Numbered from the stretch's first letter, positions 16,014-26,065 are shown. The stretch is 64,000 bases of DNA from Arthrobacter sp. zg-Y1171 (GCF_025244845.1 NZ_CP104264.1:558001-622000); one strand, 5' to 3'. Notes: a model not told the origin generated them from the letters alone. Translations and numbers: made by a program.

Positions 16014-18464
16014 ATGGACTATCTCTTTGATCCACTCTTTCCCGCACCCCGCAAAGCTGAACCGGCGCCTGCCGCAAAGGCGCCGCATTCCGGCACCGAG
16101 CGAAGGGGCTCCTCCTACGCGGATGAAAGCCGGGCCGCGGACCTGCTGCAGGGGTTGAATCCCCAGCAGGAGGAAGCGGTGAAGCATGCCGGTTCCCCGC
16201 TGCTGATCGTGGCCGGCGCCGGCTCGGGCAAGACCCGTGTGCTCAGCCACCGGATCGCCTACCTGCTCGCCACCGGGCGGTCCAACCCGGGCCAGATCCT
16301 CGCCATCACCTTCACCAACAAGGCCGCCGCTGAAATGCGCGAGCGGATCGAAAACCTGGTGGGCGGCGTCGCGAAGACCATGTGGATCTCCACCTTCCAT
16401 TCCTCGTGCGTGCGGATCCTGCGCCGGGAAGCCAAGACCGTGGGGATGAACTCGAACTTCTCCATCTACGACTCGGCGGATTCGCTGCGCCTGATCACGC
16501 TGGTGGCCAAGGGGCTGGACCTGGACCCGAAGCGCTTCACGCCCAAGTCGATCATGAACAAGATCTCCGCCCTGAAGAACGAACTCATTGACGAAGAGTC
16601 CTATGCGGAATCGGCCAACTACTCCGATCCCTTCGAGCAGGCCGTCGCAGACGTCTACAAGGGTTACGCGCAGCGGATGCGCCAGGCCAACGCCATGGAC
16701 TTCGACGACCTGATCGCGCAGACCGTGTTTATGTTCCGCGCGTTCCCCGGTGTCGCCGAGTACTACCGGCGGCGCTTCCGGCACATCCTGGTGGACGAGT
16801 ACCAGGACACCAACCACGCGCAGTACGCCCTGGTCCGCGAACTGGTGGGCAGCGACGACGAGACGCTGGACGTACCGCCGGCCGAACTCACCGTGGTGGG
16901 CGACTCCGACCAGTCCATTTACGCCTTCCGCGGCGCCGATGTCCGCAACATCAATGACTTCGAAAAGGACTACCCGAGCGCGCGGACCATCCTGCTCGAG
17001 CAGAACTACCGCTCCACGCAGACCATCCTCAACGCCGCCAACGCAGTCATCTCCCGGAACCCCAACCGCCCCGAAAAACGGCTGTGGACCGCGGAGGGCG
17101 ACGGCGAAAAGATCATCGGCTACGTGGGCGAAAACGAGCACGAGGAAGCCCGCTTCATCGCGGAGGAGATCGACCGCCTGCAGGACGAGGAAAACCTGCG
17201 CCCCGGCGACGTCGCCGTCTTCTACCGCACCAATGCCCAGTCCCGCTCCTTGGAAGACGTCCTGGTGCGGGTGGGCCTGCCTTACAAGGTGGTCGGCGGC
17301 ACCCGGTTCTACGAACGCAAGGAAATCAAGGACGCGCTGGCCTACCTGCGCGTGCTGGTGAACTCGGACGACGTCGTAAACCTGCGCAGGATCCTCAACG
17401 AACCCAAGCGGGGCATCGGCGACCGTGCCGAGTACTCCGTGGCCGCGCTGGCCGAACGCGAGCGGATCTCCTTCATGGCAGCCCTGCGGCGTGCCGAGGA
17501 GGCTCCGGGCCTGGCCACCCGGTCACTCAATTCCATTAACGGCTTCGTCAAGCTGATCGACGACCTCGCCGAGGTGGCGAGCGGATCCGGCGCGTCCGCC
17601 GCCCTGGAAGCCGTGCTCGAACAGACCGGCTACCTCGCCCAGCTGCGCTCCAGCAACGACCCGCAGGACGAATCCCGGGTGGAGAACCTGGCCGAACTGG
17701 TGGCAGTGGTCCGTGAATATGAGCGGGACAATCCAGAGGGTTCGCTCGGCGAGTTCCTGGAGCAGGTCTCCCTGGTGGCAGACGCCGATTCCATCCCCGA
17801 TGCCCCCGGGGGCTCGGCGGAGGAAGTCGCGGCCGCCGTCGAGGAATCCCGCCGCCAGGGTGTGGTGACCCTGATGACCCTGCACACCGCCAAGGGGCTG
17901 GAATTCCCGGTGGTCTTCCTCACCGGCATGGAGCAGGGCCTGTTCCCGCACCAGCGTTCGGCCACTGACCCGGCCGAACTGGCCGAGGAACGGCGGCTGG
18001 CCTACGTGGGACTGACCCGGGCACGGCAGCGCCTGTACCTGACCCGGTCCGAGGTCCGCAGCATGTGGGGCCAGAGCCAGTACAACCCGGCCAGCCAGTT
18101 TGTGGGTGAAGTGCCGCCCGAGCTGATTGAGTGGAAGCGCGAGGGCATGGACCGTCCCACCTGGGGCGGCGGCGGCAGCATCACCTCGAGCGGCTACGGC
18201 GGATCCTCCTGGGGCGCCGGAGCGGCGAGCGGCACCGGCGGCAGCACCGCCAACTCGCCCGTAGCCAAGGCCATCGGGCGCGTGCAGCCGCAGAAGGAAG
18301 TGGTGTCCGTGTCGGCAGGCGACAGGGTCAACCACACCTCCTTCGGCTCCGGCACTGTGCTGGCGGTGGAAGGCGCAGGGGACAAGACGGTGGCGAAGGT
18401 GAAATTCGACGTCGGCGAAAAACGCCTGCTGCTGCGTTACGCGCCGCTCACCAAAGAGAGCTGA
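16014..18464 (+). CDS. pcrA: ATP-dependent DNA helicase PcrA/UvrD
   Basis: An 816-residue superfamily 1A helicase acting in DNA repair and in removing proteins from DNA. Motif I AGAGSGKT is near residue 70, motif Ia TFTNKAAAEM near 100, motif II VDEYQDTN near 260, motif III GDSDQSIYAFRGA near 295, motif IV QNYRSTQTIL near 335, motif V TLHTAKGLEFPVVF near 625 and motif VI VGLTRARQRL near 665. A Gly/Ser linker leads to a C-terminal Tudor-like domain (GDRVNHTSFGSGTVLAVEG) used to contact RNA polymerase. The start at 16014 gives the MDYLFDPLF opening; TAGACT lies 10 nt upstream. The in-frame ATG at 15981 precedes this promoter-like element. Confidence 0.96.
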   Translation: MDYLFDPLFPAPRKAEPAPAAKAPHSGTERRGSSYADESRAADLLQGLNPQQEEAVKHAGSPLLIVAGAGSGKTRVLSHRIAYLLATGRSNPGQILAITFTNKAAAEMRERIENLVGGVAKTMWISTFHSSCVRILRREAKTVGMNSNFSIYDSADSLRLITLVAKGLDLDPKRFTPKSIMNKISALKNELIDEESYAESANYSDPFEQAVADVYKGYAQRMRQANAMDFDDLIAQTVFMFRAFPGVAEYYRRRFRHILVDEYQDTNHAQYALVRELVGSDDETLDVPPAELTVVGDSDQSIYAFRGADVRNINDFEKDYPSARTILLEQNYRSTQTILNAANAVISRNPNRPEKRLWTAEGDGEKIIGYVGENEHEEARFIAEEIDRLQDEENLRPGDVAVFYRTNAQSRSLEDVLVRVGLPYKVVGGTRFYERKEIKDALAYLRVLVNSDDVVNLRRILNEPKRGIGDRAEYSVAALAERERISFMAALRRAEEAPGLATRSLNSINGFVKLIDDLAEVASGSGASAALEAVLEQTGYLAQLRSSNDPQDESRVENLAELVAVVREYERDNPEGSLGEFLEQVSLVADADSIPDAPGGSAEEVAAAVEESRRQGVVTLMTLHTAKGLEFPVVFLTGMEQGLFPHQRSATDPAELAEERRLAYVGLTRARQRLYLTRSEVRSMWGQSQYNPASQFVGEVPPELIEWKREGMDRPTWGGGGSITSSGYGGSSWGAGAASGTGGSTANSPVAKAIGRVQPQKEVVSVSAGDRVNHTSFGSGTVLAVEGAGDKTVAKVKFDVGEKRLLLRYAPLTKES

Positions 18465-18556
18465 GCGGGGACGTTTTCATAACTCAGGCCGGGCATTTTC
18501 TACAAACGATAGAACTGTGTGCTTTATCACTAAAGGGGTAGTCTGGGATCGGCGTT

Positions 18557-18629
18557 CTGCCCCAAGGGACTAAAGTTCCTCGTGGGGCAGACCGGCCGGA
18601 TGCATCTGCTCTGCGATCGCCAGATCGCA
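18557..18629 (+). promoter_or_regulatory. Structured 5' leader of sucCD
   Basis: Two inverted repeats lie in the 202-nt gap before sucC. CTGCCCC (18557-18563) pairs with GGGGCAG (18584-18590), with an inner GGGAC/GTTCC stem. TGCGATC (18612-18618) pairs with GATCGCA (18623-18629). The ribosome binding site GAAGGA follows near 18652. The structure may control sucC translation or mRNA stability; no known riboswitch was recognised. Confidence 0.45.
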
Positions 18630-18666
18630 TGTAAACCCCTACTTCGACGTAGAAGGACACTAGCCC

Positions 18667-19836
18667 GTGGACCTGTTTGAATATCAGGCGCGCGATATGT
18701 TTGAGGCGCACGGAGTACCCGTGCTCGCCGGAATCGTGGCGCACACCCCTGAAGAAGCCAAAGCTGCTGCTGAGAAGATCGGCGGCGTTGTAGTCGTCAA
18801 GGCGCAGGTCAAGGTTGGTGGCCGAGGCAAGGCCGGCGGCGTGAAGGTTGCCAAGACCGCCGATGAAGCTTTCGAGCACGCATCCAACATCCTCGGCATG
18901 GACATCAAGGGCCACACCGTTAACACGGTGATGATCGCCCAGGGTGCCGACATCGCCGAGGAATACTACTTCTCGGTCCTGCTGGACCGCGCAAACCGCA
19001 ACTACCTGGCCATGTGCTCGGTTGAGGGCGGCATGGAGATCGAGCAGCTGGCCGTGGAGCGTCCCGACGCACTCGCCCGCATTGCCGTCGATCCCGCCGT
19101 CGGCATCGACTCCGCCAAGGCCGCCGAGATCGTCGACGCCGCCGGGTTCGCCCCCGAGCTGCGCGAGGGCGTTATGAACGCCATCATCAAGCTGTGGGAT
19201 GTCTTCACCAAGGAAGACGCCACCCTCGTCGAGGTCAACCCGCTGGTGAAGACCGGCAGCGGTGAGATCCTGGCCCTCGACGGCAAGGTCACCCTGGACG
19301 AAAACGCCGACTTCCGCCAGCCCGGCCACGCCGCGCTGGAAGACAAGGACGCTGCGGATCCGCTCGAGGCCAAGGCCAAGGAAAACGACCTTAACTACGT
19401 CAAGCTCGACGGCGCAGTGGGCATCATCGGCAACGGTGCAGGCCTGGTTATGTCCACGCTCGACGTCGTTGCCTACGCCGGCGAAAAGCACGGCAACGTG
19501 AAGCCCGCGAACTTCCTGGACATCGGCGGCGGCGCCTCCGCCTCCGTCATGGCCGCCGGCCTGGACGTCATCCTGAATGACTCCCAGGTCAAGTCCGTGT
19601 TCGTGAATGTCTTCGGCGGAATCACCGCCTGTGACGCCGTGGCCAACGGCATCGTCAAGGCCCTGGAAATCCTGGGCGACGAAGCCAACAAGCCGCTGGT
19701 TGTCCGTCTCGACGGCAACAACGTCGAGGAAGGCCGCCGCATCCTTGCCGAGGCCAACCACCCGCTGGTCACCCTGGCCACCACCATGGACGAAGGCGCC
19801 GACAAGGCCGCCGAGCTCGCTTACGCTGCTCGCTAA
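18667..19836 (+). CDS. sucC: Succinate-CoA ligase (ADP-forming), beta subunit
   Basis: A 389-residue subunit of the TCA-cycle enzyme that converts succinyl-CoA to succinate with formation of ATP. It starts with GTG ([19 protein letters not shown]) after GAAGGA. The N-terminal ATP-grasp domain has [16 protein letters not shown] near residue 45 and VEVNPLV near residue 190. The C-terminal ligase domain carries FLDIGGGAS and [13 protein letters not shown], which contact the alpha subunit and the phosphohistidine. sucD starts 37 nt downstream. Codon use is highly biased to GC-ending codons, as expected for a highly expressed gene. Confidence 0.98.
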   Translation: MDLFEYQARDMFEAHGVPVLAGIVAHTPEEAKAAAEKIGGVVVVKAQVKVGGRGKAGGVKVAKTADEAFEHASNILGMDIKGHTVNTVMIAQGADIAEEYYFSVLLDRANRNYLAMCSVEGGMEIEQLAVERPDALARIAVDPAVGIDSAKAAEIVDAAGFAPELREGVMNAIIKLWDVFTKEDATLVEVNPLVKTGSGEILALDGKVTLDENADFRQPGHAALEDKDAADPLEAKAKENDLNYVKLDGAVGIIGNGAGLVMSTLDVVAYAGEKHGNVKPANFLDIGGGASASVMAAGLDVILNDSQVKSVFVNVFGGITACDAVANGIVKALEILGDEANKPLVVRLDGNNVEEGRRILAEANHPLVTLATTMDEGADKAAELAYAAR

Positions 19837-19872
19837 CTGAGCCTGTCGAAACCTAGAAGAGAGAACCCACCT

Positions 19873-20775
19873 ATGTCTATCTACTTGAACAAGGACTCCA
19901 AGGTCATCGTTCAGGGCATCACCGGCGGCGAAGGCACCAAGCACACCGCCCTGATGCTCAAGGCCGGCACCCAGGTTGTCGGCGGCGTGAACGCCCGCAA
20001 GGCAGGCACCACCGTCACCCACGGCGACGTTGAACTGCCCGTCTTCGGCACCGTTGCCGAGGCCATCGACAAGACCGACGCCGACGTCTCCATCGTCTTC
20101 GTGCCGCCGGCCTTCACCAAGGACGCCGTGATGGAAGCGATCGACGCCGGCATCAGCCTCGTCGTCGTCATCACCGAAGGCGTCCCGGTGCAGGATTCCG
20201 CCGAGTTCTGGGCCCACGCCCAGTCCAAGGTGGACGCTGACGGCAACCAGGTCACCCGCATCATCGGCCCGAACTGCCCCGGCATCATCACCCCCGGCGA
20301 AGCGCTGGTAGGCATCACGCCCGCCAACATCACCGGCAAGGGTCCCATCGGCCTGGTCTCCAAGTCCGGCACCCTGACCTACCAGATGATGTACGAGCTG
20401 CGTGACCTTGGCTTCTCCACCGCCATCGGCATCGGCGGCGACCCGGTCATCGGCACCACCCACATCGATGCACTGGCTGCCTTCGAAGCGGATCCCGAAA
20501 CCAAGGCCATCGTGATGATCGGCGAAATCGGCGGCGATGCCGAAGAGCGTGCCGCAGAGTTCATCAAGGCCAACGTCACGAAGCCGGTTGTCGGCTACGT
20601 GGCCGGCTTCACGGCTCCCGAAGGCAAGACCATGGGCCACGCCGGCGCCATCGTCTCCGGCTCCGCCGGAACGGCACAGGCCAAGAAGGAAGCCCTCGAG
20701 GCCGCGGGCGTGAAGGTCGGCAAGACGCCGTCCGAGACCGCTACGCTGCTGCGCGAAGTTTACGCAGCCCTCTAG
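19873..20775 (+). CDS. sucD: Succinate-CoA ligase, alpha subunit
   Basis: A 300-residue partner of SucC. The N-terminal Rossmann-like CoA-binding domain contains [13 protein letters not shown] near residue 15. [14 protein letters not shown] near residue 133 and [10 protein letters not shown] near residue 160 follow. The phosphorylated histidine is H256 in [10 protein letters not shown]. The ATG has AAGAGAG upstream. An intrinsic terminator follows 15 nt after the stop, so sucCD form a two-gene transcript. Confidence 0.98.
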   Translation: MSIYLNKDSKVIVQGITGGEGTKHTALMLKAGTQVVGGVNARKAGTTVTHGDVELPVFGTVAEAIDKTDADVSIVFVPPAFTKDAVMEAIDAGISLVVVITEGVPVQDSAEFWAHAQSKVDADGNQVTRIIGPNCPGIITPGEALVGITPANITGKGPIGLVSKSGTLTYQMMYELRDLGFSTAIGIGGDPVIGTTHIDALAAFEADPETKAIVMIGEIGGDAEERAAEFIKANVTKPVVGYVAGFTAPEGKTMGHAGAIVSGSAGTAQAKKEALEAAGVKVGKTPSETATLLREVYAAL

Positions 20776-20790
20776 TTCAGTAACTGCACG

Positions 20791-20829
20791 CCCCCGTCCA
20801 ACGGATTTTTCCGCGGGACGGGGGTTTTG
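20791..20829 (+). terminator. Intrinsic terminator of sucCD
   Basis: CCCCCGTCC (20791-20799) pairs with GGACGGGGG (20816-20824), followed by TTTTG. It sits 15 nt after sucD and 26 nt before the next start. Confidence 0.9.
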
Positions 20830-20854
20830 TGCGTCGCAGCCAAGAAAGTCGCAA

Positions 20855-22264
20855 ATGTCCACCACAGTAACAGCCGGCCCCGACCGGGCTTCCAAGGCTT
20901 CCCCGCATAGACGGGCGCTTCGCCGTGCGTCCTGGATCGTCACCCTTGGCGGTTTCCTGTTCGGCTACGATACCGGCGTCATCAACGGCGCCCTGCCCTA
21001 CATGGAAGACGATCTGGGCCTGACCCCCTTCACCGAAGGCCTGATCACCTCCAGCCTGCTCTTTGGCGCGGCATTTGGCGGGGCTATTTCCGGGAAGCTG
21101 ACCGATCGGTTCGGCCGGCGCCGGATCCTGATGGGTCTCGCCGTCGTCTTCCTGATTGGAACCCTTGGCACCTCCCTGGCGCCAACGATCGCCGTGATGG
21201 TGCTGTCCCGGATTGTGCTCGGCCTGGCCGTGGGCGGCGCCTCGGCGCTGGTGCCCGTTTTCCTGGCCGAACTGGCACCGGCTGAACGCCGCGGCCAGAT
21301 GGTCACCCGCGACCAGCTGATGATCGTCACCGGACAGCTGGTCGCATTTGTTGCCAACGCGGTGATCGGCAACATCTGGGGCGAAGACCAGGGGGTCTGG
21401 CGCTGGATGCTCGTGGTGGCCACGCTGCCGGCCATCGCCTTGTGGATCGGAATGAGCTTTGTTCCGGAAAGCCCGCGCTGGCTCGCCTCCAAGGGGCGTT
21501 TCGCCGAAACACTCGCGGCCCTCCGCCGCATCCGCAGCGAGGAGGACGCGCAGGCCGAACATGACGAGGTGCGTGGCCTGGCCGAGAAGGAATCGGCACA
21601 GGCAGGCACGTTGCGGGACTTCGCGGAACCCTGGCTGCTGCGGGTGCTGCTGATCGGCATGGGACTGTCCATCGTTCAGCAGATCACCGGCGTGAACGCG
21701 ATTATGTACTACGGCACGCAGATCCTGGCCGACGCCGGTTTCGGTACCGAGGCGGCGCTCACCGCCAACATTGCCAACGGCGTGGTGTCCGTGGCAGCGG
21801 CTATCTTCGGTATCTGGCTGCTGGGCCGGGTCCGCCGTCGGCAAATGCTGATGACCGGACTGATCGGTACCGGGTCCTCGCTGCTGCTGATCGGGCTGGT
21901 ATCCATCTTCGTTACCGAAGGCAGCGTACGCGGTTACATCATCTTGGCCCTGACGGTCACGTTCCTGGCCTTCCAGCAGGGCGCCGTTTCGCCGGTGACG
22001 TGGCTGATGCTCTCGGAAATCTTCCCGTTGAAGGTCCGCGGGCTGGGGATCGGCCTGTCGGTCTTCGTGCAGTGGATGACCAACTTCGCCGTTGGCTTCT
22101 CCTTCCCGATCCTGATGGACGCCATCGGCATCTCTAAGACCTTCTTCATCTTCGTGGTGCTGGGCCTGCTGGCGCTGGTATTTGTCCGCCGCTTCGTCCC
22201 GGAGACCCGGGGACAGAGCCTGGAGCAGGTGGAAGAACAGCTCCGGGTTGCCGGTACCAAATAG
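20855..22264 (+). CDS. Sugar porter (MFS) family transporter
   Basis: A 469-residue, 12-helix proton-linked sugar transporter. Signature motifs are complete: GYDTGVINGAL in helix 1, RFGRRR in loop 2-3, VPESPRWL after helix 6, QQITGVNAIMYYG in helix 7 and VPETRGQSLEQVE after helix 12. The pattern is close to the XylE/inositol/galactose branch; the exact sugar is not decidable. It follows the sucCD terminator, so it must have its own promoter. The ATG has a weak AAGAAAG ribosome binding site. A very strong two-way terminator follows. Confidence 0.93.
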   Translation: MSTTVTAGPDRASKASPHRRALRRASWIVTLGGFLFGYDTGVINGALPYMEDDLGLTPFTEGLITSSLLFGAAFGGAISGKLTDRFGRRRILMGLAVVFLIGTLGTSLAPTIAVMVLSRIVLGLAVGGASALVPVFLAELAPAERRGQMVTRDQLMIVTGQLVAFVANAVIGNIWGEDQGVWRWMLVVATLPAIALWIGMSFVPESPRWLASKGRFAETLAALRRIRSEEDAQAEHDEVRGLAEKESAQAGTLRDFAEPWLLRVLLIGMGLSIVQQITGVNAIMYYGTQILADAGFGTEAALTANIANGVVSVAAAIFGIWLLGRVRRRQMLMTGLIGTGSSLLLIGLVSIFVTEGSVRGYIILALTVTFLAFQQGAVSPVTWLMLSEIFPLKVRGLGIGLSVFVQWMTNFAVGFSFPILMDAIGISKTFFIFVVLGLLALVFVRRFVPETRGQSLEQVEEQLRVAGTK

Positions 22265-22270
22265 GAACCC

Positions 22271-22319
22271 GCGCACAAAGAAGGGAACCTGCCGCCGGCA
22301 GGTTCCCTTCTTTGTGCGC
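22271..22319. terminator. Bidirectional terminator between convergent genes
   Basis: A perfect inverted repeat with 24-bp arms (22271-22294 and 22296-22319) around one central base. Each arm reads GCGCACAAAGAAGGGAACCT and onward. Internal A- and T-runs give a usable U-tract on either strand. It lies between the sugar porter and the convergent secreted hydrolase. Confidence 0.9.
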
Positions 22320-22328
22320 TAATCGACC

Positions 22329-23891
22329 CTAGGGGATCGCCGGGTAGGCGGCCACGGTGGGCACGGTGACAGACGCCGTGAAGCTGGTCAGCGCCGTCGC
22401 CTTCGGCAGCGCGTAGACGGAGGTGGCGGGCGTGACCTGCAGGACCAGCCGGGTGCTTGGATCGGCAGTGTAGGAAACCTCTTCCAAGGGGATGGTCAGG
22501 GTGTGTTCCTTCCCGTCCAGGATCAGCGGAACCGGTGTGACCTGGTTGCCCAGCACGAGGGAGGACCTGGACCGGTCAATGATCTGGGCATAGACATGGG
22601 TGTTGACCTGCCGGGCAGAGCCGCGGTAGGTCAGCGTCAGCTGCGGTGCGCCGAAGACCGACGTCGTCACCGTGGGGGCGCTGATGGGGACGTTGACTGC
22701 CACCGGAGCGACGGCGGCCGCCACGACTGCCCCGCTGATGGCAGCGGGGGAGAGGATGATCGACCCCTTCCCGGTACCGGTCAGGGCGCCGGTGGCCTGC
22801 GGGTACCCGGGCGCTCCGCGGGTCACGCCGGCCTGGTCGATGAACTGGAAGGCCGCGCCGGTATCCACCGGTTCGTTCCGCAGATAGCGGGCAAACCAGT
22901 TCAACACTGCGGGAGTGATCCGGTCCGGTCCGGCAGTGGAATTGCACAACCCGTGGCCGCCGCAGAACTGCAGCATCTTGGTAGGCGTGCCGGTGCTGCG
23001 GATGAGGTCATAGTTGCGTCGGGCCTCATCCAGCGTGAAGAGCGTATCCGCCGTGCCCTGGATGATCAGGGTGGGAGCCGTGATCGAGGTGAACAGGGTG
23101 TCCGGGGTCAACGATTCGAAGTATGCGATGGACTCGGCGCTGAGCTGGTTGGGGTAGGTCAGCCCTTCCTGGCAGGCCTTGCGGACCGGGGCCGAGAGGG
23201 CGCCCTGGTTGCCCACGAGCGAGCCCAGCTGTCCCAGCGCCGTTCCTTCGGCGCAGAGCAGGGCGCCCCAGCCGGTCTTGAAGGAACCGGCCTTGTACAG
23301 GCTGGTGGTCAGGTCATTCCAGGCGATGGTGGGGGTGATGGCGTCCACGCGCTGGTCCTGGGAGGCGAGGACAAACTGGATACCGCCGCCGTAGGACGCC
23401 CCGGCCATGCCGAGGACGGGGTCTCCCGGGGACTCCAGTTGTGCTTCGGGCTGGGCGGCAATGTAGTCGATGATCGCGGACCCGTCCCTGCCCTCATAGG
23501 CAGGATTGTTGACGTAGGCCTCACCGCCGCTGAGCCCGAAACCGCGGGGGTCCCAGGTCACCACGTTGTAGCCGGCGTCCCGCAGGGGAGCAATACCGAT
23601 GGAGCCGATCAGCGTACTGGTGGTACTCAGCGGGATACGCCCGCCGGGCAGCCCGAACCCGGGTCCCACCATCACGGTGGGTGCCTGTTGGCCGGAGGCA
23701 AGGCCGGTGGCGGGGAAGAAGTTCGTGTGGATCGGGGTGCCGTCAAAGCTGGTGATAACGACGTCGGTGCGGATGGCAGGCGCGGGTGCAGCGACAGCCG
23801 GTGCCGCCGGCGCTGCGATGGCGGGCGCGGCGGCCAGGGACGAACCCAGAAGCGCGGCGGACACCGCCAAAATGCCCAGATGTTTCCTCAT
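22329..23891 (-). CDS. Secreted alpha/beta hydrolase, CocE/X-Pro dipeptidyl-peptidase-like
   Basis: A 520-residue exported protein. The signal peptide covers residues 1-27 or so (LAAAPAIAAPAAPAVAAPAPA region). The hydrolase core has WDPRGFGLSGG near 113, nucleophile S166 in GASYGGG, acid D282 in IQGTADTLF and H313 in CGGHG. The last 150 residues form a beta-rich domain like the X-Pro peptidase C-terminal jelly roll. Families with this layout cleave acyl, ester or Xaa-Pro bonds; the substrate is unknown. An inverted repeat (23924-23941) lies 33 nt upstream of the start. No lipobox is present, so it is released or held in the wall. Confidence 0.85.
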   Translation of the reverse strand: MRKHLGILAVSAALLGSSLAAAPAIAAPAAPAVAAPAPAIRTDVVITSFDGTPIHTNFFPATGLASGQQAPTVMVGPGFGLPGGRIPLSTTSTLIGSIGIAPLRDAGYNVVTWDPRGFGLSGGEAYVNNPAYEGRDGSAIIDYIAAQPEAQLESPGDPVLGMAGASYGGGIQFVLASQDQRVDAITPTIAWNDLTTSLYKAGSFKTGWGALLCAEGTALGQLGSLVGNQGALSAPVRKACQEGLTYPNQLSAESIAYFESLTPDTLFTSITAPTLIIQGTADTLFTLDEARRNYDLIRSTGTPTKMLQFCGGHGLCNSTAGPDRITPAVLNWFARYLRNEPVDTGAAFQFIDQAGVTRGAPGYPQATGALTGTGKGSIILSPAAISGAVVAAAVAPVAVNVPISAPTVTTSVFGAPQLTLTYRGSARQVNTHVYAQIIDRSRSSLVLGNQVTPVPLILDGKEHTLTIPLEEVSYTADPSTRLVLQVTPATSVYALPKATALTSFTASVTVPTVAAYPAIP

Positions 23892-23923
23892 GGTGACCTC
23901 ATTGTCTGCGGGAAAGTGCGAGT

Positions 23924-23941
23924 GGTTACCGGTTGGTAACT
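23924..23941. promoter_or_regulatory. Inverted repeat GTTACC-N4-GGTAAC upstream of hydrolase
   Basis: GTTACC (23925-23930) and GGTAAC (23935-23940) with a 4-nt spacer lie 33 nt before the minus-strand hydrolase start. The same half-sites and spacing occur at 38873-38890 before the agmatinase gene. A repressor or activator site is likely; the protein is unknown. The rest of this 266-nt gap shows nothing else but the BCCT terminator. Confidence 0.45.
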
Positions 23942-24091
23942 TTCTGCAGGGTATGAGGAGGAGGAAGAGGGCACAAGGCCAGCAGGCAAATCCACCCGTT
24001 GGGGGTCCGGTTTCGACGGCGTCTATTGTGCGGTGCCGTGTTGTGGTTTAGCACCCTGTGGACCCGGGATGAGGTTGGACTGATGGGAAAT

Positions 24092-24138
24092 ATACGCGAA
24101 GGTCCCCGCACTGATTATGTGCGGGGACCTTCGCGTAT
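24092..24138 (-). terminator. Intrinsic terminator of the BCCT transporter gene
   Basis: A perfect 20-bp stem (arms 24092-24111 and 24119-24138) with a 7-nt loop, 20 nt after the transporter stop. On the minus strand the sequence TATTTCCC follows the stem. Confidence 0.85.
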
Positions 24139-24157
24139 TGCTTAGCGACCGGGGCAG

Positions 24158-26065
24158 CTACTTGCGTTCCGGGGCGGTGGTTGCCGACACTGCCGCGTCC
24201 GGGCCGTCGTCGTGCTCGGTGGTGTGCAGGTCGAAGGAGGAGCCGTGTTCGTCCACGCCGGCCTGGATGGCCCGGTCCACCACGGAAACGGCAAGCCGGC
24301 GCCGCAGTGAGAGCGGGTCCTTGGCCAGGTCCTTGGCCAGGGCGATGGTCATCAGCAGCATAACCACGGCGAAGGGCAGCGCGGCCACAATGGTGATCCG
24401 TTGCAGGCCGTCCAGCGCCGCGGCAGGGTCGTCGCCGCCTGCCAGCAGCATCACTGCCCCCACGGCGCCGGTAAGGACGCCCCAGAAGATAACGACACCG
24501 CGGGACGGGTGCTCGGCCCCGTTGGAGCTCAACGACGCCATGATGATGGAAGCCGAATCCGCTCCGGTGACGAAGAAGATGGCCACCAGGACCATGGCGA
24601 GGATACCCACCGCAGTGGCCAGGAGGTTCGGCATGGGGAGGGCTGCAATCAGGTCGAACAGCGAGCCGTCGAAATCAATGGTGGGTTCACCGTCCACCAT
24701 TGTGGTGAGTCCCGGTGTGCCGTTGGCTGCCGCTTCCTGCTGCGTTCCGATCGCGGCGCCGCCGAAGATGGAGAACCAGGCCACGCTGACAACGAAGGGA
24801 ACCACCAGCACGCCGGTGACGAACTGGCGGATGGTGCGGCCGCGGCTGATGCGGGCAATGAACATACCGACGAACGGCGTCCAGGACAGCCACCAGGCCC
24901 AGTAGAAGATGGTCCAGCTGGAGAGCCAGGCGCGCATGGATTCATCGCCGGACACCTCGGTGCGGGAGGCCATCTGCGCCAGGTTGGTGGCGTAGTCACC
25001 GATCGCTGCCGGAATGACGTTGAGGATGAACAGGGTCGGCCCCACAACAAAAACGATGGCGGCCAGCACCAGCGCGAGGACCATGTTGATGTTGGACAGC
25101 CACTGGATGCCGCGGGAAATGCCGGAAACCGCGGACGCCACGAAGCAACCGGTGAGGATCGCGACGATCGCGACCAGGACGGTTGTTCCGGCGGTCCCGA
25201 GGAACCCGACCGACTGCAGGCCGCTGCCGATCTGCAGGGCGCCGAGGCCCAGCGAAGCCGCGGTGCCGAAGAGGGTAGCGAAGATGGCGAAGATGTTCAG
25301 CACCTTGCCCAGCGGGCCTTCTACCCGCTTCACGCCGAAGAGTGAGGTGAAGGCCGACGAAATCAGCTGACGGCGGCCGAGACGGTAGGTGCCGTATGCC
25401 ATGGCAATGCCGACGACGGCGTACATGGCCCACGGGTGCAGGCCCCAGTGGAACAGGGACGTGCCCATGGCGGTCTGCAGGGCCTCGGGGGTCTGGCCGT
25501 CAACGGTGCCGGGGGGAGGGGAGATGTAGTAGAACAGGGGCTCGGCCGCGCCGTAGAACATCAGGCCGATGCCCATGCCGGCGGCGAACATCATGGAGAT
25601 CCAGGAGATCGTCTTGAACTGCGGTTCCTCGCCGTCCTGGCCCAGGGGAATCTTGCCGTAGCGTCCCACAGCCAGCCAGATCACGTAGACCACGAGGAAC
25701 GAGGCAAGGAGCACAAAGAACCAGCCTGCGTTAGTGATAACCCAGTCCAGTGCCGTCGAGGAGACAGCGGACAGGCTGTCTGTCCCGAAGAAGCCCCACG
25801 CGATGAACGCCAGCGCAAGGGCACCGGTGATGGCGAAGATCACCTTGTCGAGCTTCGCAGGCACGCCGCGGCTGAGCGCCGCTTCCTGCTCGCGCTGTCC
25901 CTCGATCAACTGCTGGACGAGTTCGTGTTCCTGCTCCACGATGGGCATCGACGAAGTGGAGGGATCCTCCGGGGCAACGGAGGAGTGGGTGGTGGCGGGA
26001 ACCGGGGCGACGGGATTCGCCGCGTGCCTCCCGGCGTCGCGCGGTGGACCTTCTGTGGTAGCCAT
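24158..26065 (-). CDS. BCCT-family osmolyte transporter (betaine/choline/carnitine)
   Basis: A 635-residue carrier with about 12 helices between a Pro/Thr-rich cytoplasmic N-terminus (about 75 residues) and a charged C-terminal tail. The family segments are MFAAGMGIGLMFYGAAEPL near residue 160 and the Trp-rich signal WTIFYWAWWLSWTPFVGMF followed by IARISRGRTIR near residue 385. Both tails are long, as in osmosensing BetP-type carriers, so regulation by osmotic stress is plausible. Substrates of the family are quaternary ammonium compounds; which one is used is not clear. It stands alone, bounded by terminators on both sides. Confidence 0.93.
   Translation of the reverse strand: MATTEGPPRDAGRHAANPVAPVPATTHSSVAPEDPSTSSMPIVEQEHELVQQLIEGQREQEAALSRGVPAKLDKVIFAITGALALAFIAWGFFGTDSLSAVSSTALDWVITNAGWFFVLLASFLVVYVIWLAVGRYGKIPLGQDGEEPQFKTISWISMMFAAGMGIGLMFYGAAEPLFYYISPPPGTVDGQTPEALQTAMGTSLFHWGLHPWAMYAVVGIAMAYGTYRLGRRQLISSAFTSLFGVKRVEGPLGKVLNIFAIFATLFGTAASLGLGALQIGSGLQSVGFLGTAGTTVLVAIVAILTGCFVASAVSGISRGIQWLSNINMVLALVLAAIVFVVGPTLFILNVIPAAIGDYATNLAQMASRTEVSGDESMRAWLSSWTIFYWAWWLSWTPFVGMFIARISRGRTIRQFVTGVLVVPFVVSVAWFSIFGGAAIGTQQEAAANGTPGLTTMVDGEPTIDFDGSLFDLIAALPMPNLLATAVGILAMVLVAIFFVTGADSASIIMASLSSNGAEHPSRGVVIFWGVLTGAVGAVMLLAGGDDPAAALDGLQRITIVAALPFAVVMLLMTIALAKDLAKDPLSLRRRLAVSVVDRAIQAGVDEHGSSFDLHTTEHDDGPDAAVSATTAPERK

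Noticed and set aside
14562..17141. Long open frame (859 codons) on the minus strand
   Set aside because: It lies opposite the IMPase and pcrA genes with clear motifs. Such frames arise from GC-rich codon bias, and its translation shows no domain.
18484..20943. Long open frame (819 codons) on the minus strand opposite sucCD
   Set aside because: An antisense shadow of highly biased sucC and sucD, with Gly/Val/Asp/His-rich composition and no motif.
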